A program made the translations under genes and the position numbers. The notes below the pieces were generated by a model, which had not been told where the DNA came from, did no database searches, and was given only the letters and a program-made list of their open reading frames with translations. A stretch of 64,000 nucleotides of DNA. Source: Nemophila menziesii. Its lineage: Eukaryota; Streptophyta; Magnoliopsida; Boraginales; Hydrophyllaceae. Positions 46,900-57,412 of this stretch are shown piece after piece (the stretch's first letter is position 1; the number at the start of each line of letters is the position of its first letter). Location of the stretch: positions 31,116,731 to 31,180,730 of the forward strand of contig JARWIR010000010.1 of the NCBI GenBank assembly GCA_029959085.1, read 5' to 3'.

Positions 46900-48486
46900 G
46901 GTTGTCTCCCTATTTGTTCTAATTGTTAGCCCTTTGGAGACATCCTTTTAGGTAAATATTTGACTTATTTGATAGACTTTTATGCTTATTTCGTCATATT
47001 ACACTTTCTTCCCTTGGAATTAGACTATTTGCATTTTTAGAGCTTTTGTGCGTTAATTTGATTATTTTTAGTGCAAAATTAGTAGCTTCTTAAATTTCAT
47101 GAAAAACCTATACAAGGAGGAGAAGTGATAATTAAAGTCTTAGAGTATTTTTAGTGTGTTAGGAAGTATTTTATTCGAGATTCTAATTTTAGAGTACACT
47201 TTCCTATTTCTATTCTTGAATTATGGATTTATTAATTTTTAAAATATATGCGGTTTAATTATTTATTTATTGTGAAACTTTTAAAGGATATATGGTAATT
47301 AATTAGAGACCCAAGTCAAGTCTAAGAAGTAAAGGTAAGAGATATACATGGAAATAAGAATATTAAGGAATGATATATGCAAAGAAGGAAAAGATAAAGC
47401 TGCCAAATAAATCTGAAATTCCGGCCACGTTCTAAAGACGAGCTAATAACTTAAGATTGGCTAGGAATTTGGGAGAATAGTCTGGATCAATGGATAGAGC
47501 TTTCCGAGACAAGTGGTTTCGACTATTGGAATGCGTCAAACGGATAAGTATTGAAAGATATATGACCAAAACAAATCAGCAGCAGAATCTTATATTTCCT
47601 AGATTTTAGGGATGCGAATTAAAGAGTTCTTTACTTGTCTTCCACTCCAAGTAAAACGAATTAGGGCTTCCTAGCACCTATAAATACACCTCTTAGACCT
47701 CATTATTCAGTATCTCTCATATTTTCTTCAATTTATAATATCCTTAGAGAGAGAGCGTCAAAGACCTCTCACAACTCATTCAATTCATAACATCCTTAGA
47801 GAGAGAGTCAAACACTTCAGAGCAAGAAGGCAGAGGAGATGCTAGAGCTGGAAATTTTATCCACAACAGCCAACCAAACCCTTAGGTTATATATTTATTT
47901 TCTGTAATTGAATATGATGTCTTTCTATTTAATTTCAGTCTTTAAATTTATCATGAGATAAATTTTCATATACTTGAGAATCGTAATAAAGGGATGAACC
48001 CTAATTAATTTATTTTATGTTTTGAATTTGGGATTTTAATGATTTAAATTGAATTGAGTCTTATATATTGGATATTACTTTGTTCTTAATCACTATTTCT
48101 TTTCATTTCAACTAGAAATAGGCTTTAGTATTTGGGCTATTCACTTTAGTGGCGAAGTGATCATCCGACAGGGGGGTTTGAATACAGACTTAGGTAATAC
48201 CCGTGTAATGGCCGAAAGGAATATTAATTACATAGCCAATGAGGTAAAATATTTTTCATCTGAAAGTAGCTTATAATCACCCTGACGGGGTTTGTTATAC
48301 CGTATGATAGCTCTTAGGTCCACCCTGCCGAGGGCTAAGAGATATTAGATTCCCGACTGATATACTAATACCATTTCTACCCTTAAACAAGCACAGGTTA
48401 CGTTAATTAGGTGGATTCCTTGCAAGACTCAAGTATCTTTCATCTCTGAAGTTAATCCTTGTACTTTATTATTTCTTTTCAGTTAG
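46900..48486 (+). repeat. 3' LTR of G5, interrupted
   Basis: Follows the 5' LTR from its second base onward; first bases mutated to GG. Interrupted at 48486 after TTTTCAGTTAG by a minus-strand LTR; the last ~230 bases seen in the 5' copy (45184-45413) are missing. Confidence 0.9.
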
Positions 48487-49960
48487 TGGTGGGGGCAAAT
48501 GTGTGATAAAATAATAGATAAATAAAGACAATAATAAAGAGAACATGCCCTTGAGAACCACGGAACTCACTGCAAGTATCACAGATCGTTTGCAAGTTTT
48601 AATGATAAGTTAAGTTCGTTCGTAGGGATTTAATCCGTTAGATCTACTTATGTTTAACAAGCGTAGATGAATTTAGATGTTTAGAATAAAATATAAAAAG
48701 ATAAAATAATATGAATAACTATCTGATGAGAAATAATAAATAAGAATGCAGATAAATAAATATGGATGTAAGTCTAATAGATTAGGGTTACTAATATGAG
48801 TCTATTTTACTAAGTTGTTATTCTAACCTGTCACAGATTAAGCATTATATATTAACCAGGATTCTAAATTCTACCTAGCCTTTATTAGGCTTAGGAGCAA
48901 CCTCTCCACTACCAAGGATTCCTAAGTAATGATTGGTGATTAAATCAAACCTTTATGGCTATCTAGTTAGGAAAATGATCAAAACTAGACGATTATGTGG
49001 TGTTGTCAATAACTAAGAATAATTCTAAGATTGGCAAAATCTAGGGTTGTAACAATAAGTCAAAACACATAATAACAATATACGCCAAGTTCAATCAATT
49101 AAAATGACAAATAGTATTATGGAATTAAAGACAAATAATAACCCAACAATTAAAAGTAAAACTTACATAATAAAAGTTTAGAAGTATGGTGAAGCATAAA
49201 TCTATAGCTAATTACCCTAAATATAGAGAAGGTGAGATGTAGAAGAGGAGTTTGTCACTCTCCAACTTCTTGCTTCTTGTCTTCCTCTATAGGTCAGCTT
49301 GCTTCTTGGATGAATAGCTTGATTCTAAGGATGAATAATTAATTAAAGGACTATGCTATTGTTTAAAACTGAGAAAATACAAGTAAGGACTAAGCCTAAG
49401 CTTGAAACTGAGCAAGGACATATTTACAATGATATAAGGGTGTATTTATAGGTGTTTAGGAACCCTAATTCGTTTTCTTGAAGGAGAAGGTAAGTATTGG
49501 ACTCCTAGCCCAACTCAAATTCGTAACCCTAAAACATGGAATCATGCCTGTTTTTGTTTTGGTCCTAGCAGCTTCAATACTCATCCGTTTGACGCGTATG
49601 AGTAGTTGAAATTCATCGTCTCAGAAAGATCTTCAACTTTGCTCTTAACCGTTTCTCCAAATTCCACACCGATTTTGAGATATAAGCTGATTTGTGATCG
49701 TTGGTGGTGAAATTCATAATTAAGGCAGTTTTTCCCTTTCCATAATTTAGCTTTTCTTTCCTTATCTTCAATTACCATGCTTATCTCTTTCCATATCTCT
49801 TAGTCTTTGACTTGGAATCTAATTAATCTCCATAATTATCTTTAAAGCTTCACACTAAATAAATAATTAAACCCAATATGCTCTAAAAACAATAATTTAC
49901 TAAATCAAGACTAGAAATAGGAAAGTGAAGTATGTCTCAAGAAAATCGACTCAAAGACTT
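48487..49960 (-). repeat. LTR inserted in the G5 3' LTR
   Basis: Minus-strand LTR end TGGTGGGGGCAAATG at 48487, preceded by GTTAG (candidate target duplication, 48482-48486). Similar to the solo LTR at 17077 for about 1.45 kb, then lost near 49960 before its TGATGTC start. No primer site on the left, so solo or 3' LTR. Confidence 0.82.
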
Positions 49961-49982
49961 CCTAAATCACTAAAAATGCAGA

Positions 49983-51035
49983 AAACCTTGACTGCAGAAA
50001 ACCTTCAGATCTAAAGCCACGTCTCCCTTAGAAAACCTTCATATCTAAACGCACGAGCTCCGCTCTCCACCACCGCACGAGACTCCGATCTCGCTGATGT
50101 CGCTGCTCTTGCAGCACCACCTCACCATTGCGAACCAGCCTTCAGATTTGCCTGTGCAGCACCACCTCACCATCACGAACCTGCCTCGATTTTGGATCTG
50201 CACAAAAAGCTGTTGGTTTTTTTAAACGCGTGTGTTTGGGATTTTTTAAAATGTCCAGACCATTTGTTTTTTTAAAATGTCTAGCCCAGTCCATTTGTTT
50301 TTTAAAATGTCCAGACCAGTCCATTTGTTTTTTTTAAATGTCCAGACCAGTCCATTTGTGTTTTTAAAATGTCCAGTCCATTTGTGTTTTTAAAATGTCC
50401 AGCCCATTTGTTTTTTTGAAATGTCTAGCCAACTCATTAGTGTCTAGCTCATTGGATATATCTTGTTTTAAAAAAAAAAATTGTTTGACTAGCCTAATAG
50501 TTTTGTTTTCTGTACAAACACTAAGGTATGGACAGCAGTGTACGCATCCTACAATACCGATTGGTTTGGTTCCTGAACGTTTGACATTGGACAAAAAATG
50601 ACATGTACAAAATTGGGCTTGTGTACGGACCCTTGAGTCTAGACCATTGGGTACACGAACTTGGACAAAACTGAAGTATTGGACATATAAAAAAAATAGA
50701 ATTGAAATAAGCACACCTTTAAAAAGTTAAAAACATATATGTCTGTACGAATAAAAATATAGGGCTATACCAATGGGTACGGATGGGGTACGGATCCATC
50801 CGTTAAATGAAAAGAACAAAAAAATTAAAAACGAATTCCTGGAAAAAAATAAAAAAAAGAATAAAAAAAATTGAAAATAAGGAGAAAGAAATAGTATAAA
50901 GTAATAGGTAGGAGGGTATTGTAGTAAAATTGTATAGTGTTTTGAACTAGTTAAACTTTAAATAAAACTATTATAGGGTTGGGCTTTAAATCTTAAAAAA
51001 GTTGAAAATTAGGCTTCAATTTGTAATTTCCTCTT
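49983..51035. repeat. Composite non-coding repeat, copy 2
   Basis: A GC-richer first zone (to about 50215) with CAGCACCACCTCACCAT repeated twice and CGCACGAG words; the minisatellite; a zone (50520-50800) with GGGTACGG/GTGTACGG-type phrases; an A-rich tail; end near TTTGTAATTTCCTC. Same order as 5560-7015. Confidence 0.45.
50245..50455. repeat. Minisatellite, period about 25-35 bp
   Basis: About seven imperfect copies of TTTTTAAAATGTCCAGACC plus AGTCCATTTG in tandem; copy lengths vary by loss of the ACCAGTCC piece. The frames over it (50128-50337, 50142-50324) are repeat artefacts. Confidence 0.9.
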
Positions 51036-51640
51036 AGTAACCTCCCAAATCCTCGTTTGACCAAAAAAGGAAAAAAGAATAAACCTCCCAAATCCCACTC
51101 ATATTAATTGACCTCATTAATATCATATGCATAAATATGTCAGCGCTATTTTAATTCCTCAGTTGTGAACTATAGTACAGTGAAGTAAACTTACAATATG
51201 CATCAAATTCACAATATTGAGAAAATAAACTAATGTTTATCTTCTGCTGCATCATTGATGAAGGTCTCGATATGGCTATTGTTTAAAGAAACATGGTAAA
51301 TAACTAACCCACACACGTAATTTAATGCACCGTGCCATGAAGATTGAAACCCAAATATAATACTCTCTATATCGCAAAGTCTTCGCATGGTCTTCCGTAA
51401 CTATCATTTTTCTTTTTGTTCCGTAACTATCATAAAACAATTAGAAAATATTATTATTTTAACATATAAGTATTAGGTTGTCAAATGACTTTTTGGATGA
51501 AAATAAACACTCAAGGAAAAGCAAACAAATACTACTAGTAAAGAATTCCAAAAACTAGTCATTATAAGTAAAATTGTTTCTCCTTTTAATCTAATGCTAG
51601 AAATTTTCCGGATAAGGTGGTGGCAACCGATCAATTACCA
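51036..51640. other. AT-rich stretch, nothing recognised
   Basis: No gene, repeat or inverted pair noticed; the last part may be the 5' region of LINE-E. Confidence 0.45.
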
Positions 51641-52171
51641 ATGAAGGATGGAGGGGTTTCGGACCCCACGACACTAAACTCCGGCGAACCTGCGGACGTT
51701 GCATTGGTGTTTCCAACACTAGACCACGAGGCGATGAGGTAAACTAAACGGGCTTGGCCCACTACAATAAATCTGAACACAAATCAAATAGTGGCGCAGC
51801 CTCCTCCAACGATCTGAAACGGGGGTGCTTCTTCGAGCAATCCACAAAGGAAAAGCTCCAGCTGACATAATGTTTTAACGGGTAAAAATTTAACTATCCC
51901 AACTATTATTGATAAGGAAGAGATTAAAATTAATAGAAGTAATGGGTTGAATAATGAATTCTTTGATTCAATAACGGATGATGTGCTAGTTAAGAATTGT
52001 GAATTCCCTCAAGTTCAAAGGTCTAGGGACGAAATTATAGAGGGTATTCAATTGTGGAGCAATACATTTGTAGTTAGGCTTTTGGGTTATAAAGTTAGTT
52101 TTAGATATTTGGCATCGAAATTACAACAAATTTGGAATCCAAATAGAATGACTGAACTAAATATGCTCTAA
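51641..52171 (+). pseudogene. LINE-E ORF1, N-terminal fragment (DUF4283-like)
   Basis: ATG at 51641 (MKDGGVSDPTTLNSGEP) reads through in one frame to 52171 with only three in-frame stops (one TAA, two TGA) and no frameshift. The last part, SNTFVVRLLGYKVSFRYLAS then KLQQIWNP, is the N-terminal DUF4283 pattern of plant L1 ORF1. It breaks off where LTR-like sequence starts (AATATGCTCTAAAAG at 52160). The two TGA codons could come from CGA by methyl-C deamination (inference). Confidence 0.75.
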
Positions 52172-52385
52172 AAGTAATAAATTACAAAGATCTTTTTGGA
52201 TGAGCCATTAAAGAGTAACTCCTTAGAATTGATTTGGCATCTAATTACAAGGGCCGGAGGAAGGAAGGTAAACGTAAGTCCTTATCATAGCGAAGAGATC
52301 AATCGAAGTTCAGGAGTCTCTATTTGATGTCGATTCATTCACACTTCCATTCCTTGTAGAGGAAGGCTAACTGCTTGCTGCCAAA
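52160..52385. other. Rearranged junction with unrelated filler
   Basis: The LTR word AATATGCTCTAAAAGTAATA occurs at 52160 and again at about 52383. Between them lie another short LTR piece (GAATTGATTTGGCATCTAATTA) and about 130 bp (52250-52380) of GC-richer sequence unlike any other part of the window. This looks like a repaired double-strand break. Confidence 0.6.
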
Positions 52386-52531
52386 TATGCTCTAAAAGTA
52401 ATAAATCATCAAATCAAAACAAGAAATAAGAAATTATCAAATAACAAGTAAAAATTCATAACTAATTACTAAAATATACCTAAAATGATGTCTCCAACCT
52501 AGATTATTATATCAAAAATAGGGAGACATCA
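52386..52531 (-). repeat. 3' LTR of G6, truncated
   Basis: Opens TGATGTCTCCC at 52531 and keeps the inverted GGAGACATCA at about 52490; lost after about 146 bp. Confidence 0.82.
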
Positions 52532-52548
52532 AGACCCCCAACTCAAAG
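52532..52548 (-). other. Polypurine tract of G6
   Basis: Minus strand TTTGAGTTGGGGGTCT directly precedes the LTR start, as in G2 (TGAGTTGGGTGTCT). Confidence 0.7.
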
Positions 52549-54139
52549 TTGTATCGTCCCGATACAATAAAGATAAGAACAAAGAAAAGTCTATGAATAC
52601 ACACCTAAGTCAATTAAGCACTGTAGGAAGAAGAAAGCAGAATATAGATAATAAACTCAAAGCAACTACTCAGAAAATTTCATGTAATAAAATTTACAAA
52701 CTAACATGTACACTTGTAATACAAATGATCAACACGGTTCAAAATCAAGATCGGATAAGCTTTGAAATGCACGAAGGAGATGTTCTTCACTTAGCTTACC
52801 AAGGAGGCTATAGATTGTTCACCAGTATCCAAAGATTCATCTAACTACTCTCTAATGGTTCAATCACTTCCACATTACATAGCAAAGAATCATAAGGTCT
52901 TTAAGGTTGTAATGTTAGCTAAGGGACGGTATGATACGTATATTTGGACAATTTAGAGTGAGCTTTTGTCTCTCTCCTTACTAGCCATCAACAAATCGGC
53001 CTAGATCTTGAGTTACTCTCATAAAATGTTCTCACTTAACCTAATGAAATGCTGCACTAATTAGCATCCCCAATAACCCAATTTAAAGCATAAAGATGAT
53101 CACATAAAAATTCCACTTTCCTGGTCCAAATATATTCAATCTTTTCATATCAATTTTTTTATTATTTTGTAATATAGCTATGACTCTCTTTTTTATATGA
53201 GATATCATGATATTCTTCTAACATATTTTTCTTTTCTTTTCTTTCTTTTTTTTATTTACTTTTACCCCGTCAAAGGGTTACAATATAATAAACGGTGAAT
53301 CATCATCAAGAGCACAAATACATAAGCTAAAATTCCCGACCTAATCATATTTCCCATAATGGTGGACCCACCACCCCAAACTCAAGCTCTAAAACGATTG
53401 TCTATGTATCGAGATTCAAGTGTGGGTCATATGGAAAAGTCCTAAAATCTAAAGGGATGTGGCTTATATCATGGCTAAAAAAAACTTTAGAAAGGCTAGA
53501 AAGGGCTGAGAAGGATAATAATATAATAATTGGACAGCAAGCTAAAAGGCAACAATGGGCTTATCAAATAACCGCCTTAATCACTTTTTAAACTATGCAA
53601 TTTTGTCATTCTCTTACCTTTAGCACGTTTATTAAATTGGTTTATCAACTGGCTCGGATCTCACGGCCTACACACCACTCAAGGCGTCCTATGATCGAAC
53701 ATACTTCTACTGCATTGCATATTAATCTCTTCTTTACTATTGATGTGTGTTTTATGTTCATACTCAAGGCACACAAAATAAAACAACTCATAAACATATT
53801 AATTTCTATCATTAACATACTAAGATTATGCTTTCAAGCTATTAAACACACTCTACGTCTAATACCATGTATAAAAAAATTAAATTGTCCTAAAAAACAT
53901 TAAAATCACATAAAAATGGTTATGAGAGACAACGAATCCCCACACCACAACTAAAAAATGAGGTGTGTCCCCACGACTCGAAAACTACTCAATAAATAAA
54001 TTAAAAACAAGCAGTTATTGCATCTACAGAAATGGTAAGGAAGAAAGAGAACATACTCTCGAGGCTATTGCCTCGCTTTATTAACATCTAAGATAAGATT
54101 TGGTGGATATTTTTATATGTCGCGCTTTTAATGCTCAAG
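52549..54139 (-). other. Non-coding tail of G6
   Basis: Collinear with 15870-19050 of G2 minus its solo LTR. Frames at 52593-52844 and 53595-53903 (plus) are not conserved in G2. Contains the uninterrupted version of the G2 solo-LTR target near 52934-52940. Confidence 0.75.
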
Positions 54140-54767
54140 GTGTGTCATGAGGTGCACTTTATTTTGTTTGATTTGTGCCACATCATCGTCCAAGAAGGTT
54201 AGAGATCGCTCCTCTATCCTTTCTCGCCAAATAAGAGCCTCTTCTTTTGATTCTTGTTGTGGAGGTTTCTTAATTCCTGCTCCTCTTCAAATTGTCTTGA
54301 TCCTAGTGTTGTTGATATTGTTGTTCACTTTATACATTAATTTCTCTTCTTTACCTCGAACCACATTCGCTTTTCGTACAAGGCGTGTGCTCACATTAGG
54401 ATATTTCACATTAAATAACGAAAGTGGAGAGACCGAAAATCGCATCACCTCCTCAAAGATCAATTGTGGCACATCTACTTCTTCCCCTCTTAAAACACAA
54501 TTTAAAAAGATGGTGTTTCTCTTAGTTACATCCAAAGTTTACGTGTTTCCAAAGGCGTTTGGTGTGATGAAATTGTGCCAAACTCTAGTATCTACTTAAA
54601 GATATTTGTAAGGCCAAGGTGCCTTCAATTCTCCCTTGTGTGATTGCACTTTTTCTTCATCTAATACATGCTCAAAAAGTTGATTCCAATCAAAAGTATT
54701 GATATTTTCCACCGATTCTCTAAACTTACATGGTCCAAACAATTTCTTGAACTGGAAGTGGTTTCTA

Positions 54768-55023
54768 TTTTTTTTTCGATGTATGGGTGTCCGGGCCAGC
54801 TTACGCGCACCACGACTAATCCCATAGGAAATATACACGCCTCCTCATGCATACTCCCACTTAATCAGAACTAGGTTACCCATGTTCAGGGAGGAGACTC
54901 GAACCATGCACCCCTTGATTACCCCCTTTAAGGGCTCAAGAAATAACACGGCTGAGGGAATTCGAACCCTGTACCTCCTAGTTGAGAGACAGGGTCCTGG
55001 CCACTGAGCTAGTCCCAGTGGTT
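54768..55023 (-). mobile_element. tRNA-derived SINE, long copy, in the G6 extra ORF
   Basis: 256 bp. Minus strand starts AACCACTGGGACTAGCTCAG, A box TAGCTCAGTGG, B box GGTTCGAATTCC, then an unrelated body ending in A9. Perfect 16-bp target duplication CTGGAAGTGGTTTCTA (54752-54767 and 55024-55039). Confidence 0.95.
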
Positions 55024-55102
55024 CTGGAAGTGGTTTCTAATCTCTTCAACTGTAAAGGGAACTAAGTTTCCTCTAACTGGACCACAACCTTCACTATCTC
55101 GA

Positions 55103-56647
55103 TGGTGGATCATGGTGTGTTATAAAATAAAGCAATAAAAGTAAAGGATCCACAGACCGCAAGTGTATGGGTCGTTCCAAGTAATATATAAGTAAATACG
55201 GGAAATTCGTCTCCAAAGGGATTTAAGTAGTTATTCTAACTTCATGTTCAATATTAGAATAGAGAGTTTTAATTACAAAGATAAGCAACAAAGGAGTTTG
55301 TTTTCTAATTAACTAAATAATAAATAAGTAATGACAAATAATTATGCAAATAAAATAAGGAGATGCAAGTATGAATCTATCCTATTGAATTCATCATTCC
55401 TAAGAATAAGGGTGAATGGGAAATCTCACAATAGTCGGGACTCTATAATTTCCTAACCCCTGTCAAGGTGGACTTAGGAGCTATCCTACCGTATTACAAA
55501 CTCCGTCAGGGCGATTATAAGCTACATTCAGATGATTAATATCCATACCCAATTGGCTACGTGGTTAGTCAAACGCGTCAGGATCAATGACGAATACCAC
55601 ACGTCTATATTCTAATTCTGTAATTAAACCCCCCCCCTTCCGGATGATCACCCCACTAGTGAATAGCCTAATTACTAAAACCTACCCTTGATTCGCGACG
55701 TCAATGATAATAAGCAAGCACAATAATATAGTCAATGGAAATTAAGAACCAAATCAATTAAATACTAAAATCCCAGATTCAAATTAAAACAGAAAAACAA
55801 TAATCAATGATTCATATAATTACGATCCTAAAGAGAAATTATGCATAATAAAACTCTTGAATAAATAGCTTAGAAATACCTCATAGACAAAATAGATCTA
55901 ATACTAATTTACCCAAAGAATAGAGATGGAGAAGTGTTGAATTGATGTAGTTAAGCACGAGCTCTTGCTTCTTCCTCCCCTAGATCCTCCTAATTGCTTC
56001 TATAATGAATTATGTATGTATATTAAGCTTATGCAGCCAAGAGATGATTTTTCTAAGGTTTAGAACTGATATATATAGGTGATAGGTCAAAATCTTGGAG
56101 TAGGGGTCAAGTAAAAGAGTCAAAGCCCAACTCAATTCGTAACCCTAAAATATAGAAAAGGGAAGAAACTATTTCTGTTTTGTTTTAGCCGTAACTTCTT
56201 TGTTTCAACTCCGATTGACGCGTTCTTTGTATCGAAACTGATCATCTCGAAAAGCTCTACAACTTTTCTTTAGACCATTCTTCCAAATTCCCATCCAAGC
56301 TTGAGTTATGATCACTTTTGTGGATGTAGCTGGTGAAATTCAGATTTATTTGGCAACTTTTCCTTTCCTAGTTTATCTTTTCCTTCTTCTATCTCCTGAT
56401 TTCTTCAAGATCTTCTTTCCTTATGTTCTTAGAATTGATTTGACATCTGATTTATTTTATATATCTTTAAAGCTTCACATTAACATACAAATTAAACCAA
56501 ATAGGCTATAAAAATAATAATTCATCAAATCAAGACAAGAAATAAGAATATTACGAATTAAGCACAAAAGTTAATATAAAAAGACCATTTTCTACCTAAA
56601 ATGATGTCTCCTAAGGGCTTATATTTAGAACAATTAGGGAGACATCA
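55103..56647 (-). repeat. Solo LTR in the G6 extra ORF
   Basis: TGGTGGATCATGG...GGGAGACATCA ends (1545 bp); flanks CTCGA (55098-55102) and CTCGG (56648-56652), a 5-bp duplication with one change. G4 has the joined sequence (CTTTTTAGCTGAGATATC on the minus strand, 32718-32701), proving insertion into the ORF. Contains a C9 run at 55629-55637. Confidence 0.88.
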
Positions 56648-56953
56648 CTCGGCTAAAGAGGCCTAAATAGAACTCAGAAATTAACTCCATACATAAAGTT
56701 GAACATCTCATCATGAATGTAGACCAACCCAATCTATCTCCATCTCTAGAAATCTCTTATAATCACCTTCTATAACTTCTTTTTCAAATATCCTCTAATA
56801 AGCAAAAGGCAATTCCGGTAAATGTGTCTTTGCGGAAGCTAACAAGGCCTTTGAAGCTTCATTTATCTCGGGCATAGCAATCTCGATTTGTAGAGGTTGT
56901 GGTGTCTTATCCTTTAAAGTTGTAATCTTTTTGCTCTTTGATTTCACCACAGC

Positions 56954-57412
56954 CTATGTTGTAGATCTGAGTTTCGTAGCCTAGGCGGACGACTGGGCTA
57001 TAGCGCCTAGGCGGGATTATACGGGGCCTAGGCGGTATTGGACGGTTTTAAAAATCGTTGTGTAATTATATATATCTAGTAATATATACGTAGTAATTAT
57101 AACAATTTTTACTATTTAAGTCATAAAATTCATCTAACAACACTATGGTAAATATAAAAGTACTAAAAATTAAGTTATTATATCAAATCTAGAATTCTCG
57201 AAAATAAGAAAATTAAAAGGAAGGCCTATCTAGCCATTTTTTGCCATTTATCGGTGCCTAGGCAGCCATTTTTTGTCATTAATCAGTTCCTAGGTGGGAT
57301 AGGCACATCTTCCACGGCGACTAAGGCGCTAGGAAAAAATGTGTAGCATTGTCACTAGGCGTAGGCGGTTGAGGGGCGAGTTGACGCCTAGGCGGTGATT
57401 TCTACAGCATAG
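56954..57412. mobile_element. hAT MITE with CTAGGCG repeats
   Basis: 459 bp; ends CTATGTTGTAGA / TCTACAGCATAG; 8-bp duplication ACCACAGC (56946-56953) and ACCACAAC (57413-57420), one mismatch. CCTAGGCGG-type words occur at least seven times near both ends in both orientations. Interrupts the extra ORF of G6. Confidence 0.88.

Larger units (their letters stand above)
42314..48486 (+). mobile_element. Non-autonomous LTR element G5
   Basis: 5' LTR (42314-45413, including nested hAT elements), primer site (45420-45437), gag-like ORF (45575-46543), a second short ORF (46546-46875), then a 3' LTR (46900-48486). Protease, reverse transcriptase and integrase are absent from the 1.5-kb interior, so it is a gag-only non-autonomous element. 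It inserted into LINE-D (flank CAAGG). The 3' LTR is interrupted at 48486 by another LTR, so the downstream target duplication is not seen. Confidence 0.88.

Noticed and set aside
50128..50337. Cys/Phe-rich 69-residue frame
   Set aside because: Translation of the minisatellite.
54147..54599. 150-residue plus-strand frame
   Set aside because: Antisense shadow of the G6 extra ORF, which is supported by homologues in G4 and G7.
54900..55022. tRNA-like sequence with good A and B boxes
   Set aside because: It is the head of a SINE with poly(A) and 16-bp target duplication and does not fold as a complete cloverleaf by eye; the same applies to 29892-30003.
55103..56647. Reading this LTR as the 3' LTR of G6 and 52532-55102 as a separate element
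   Set aside because: The extra ORF continues across it as in G4, and 5-bp flanking duplications are present, so it is a nested solo LTR within one longer element.
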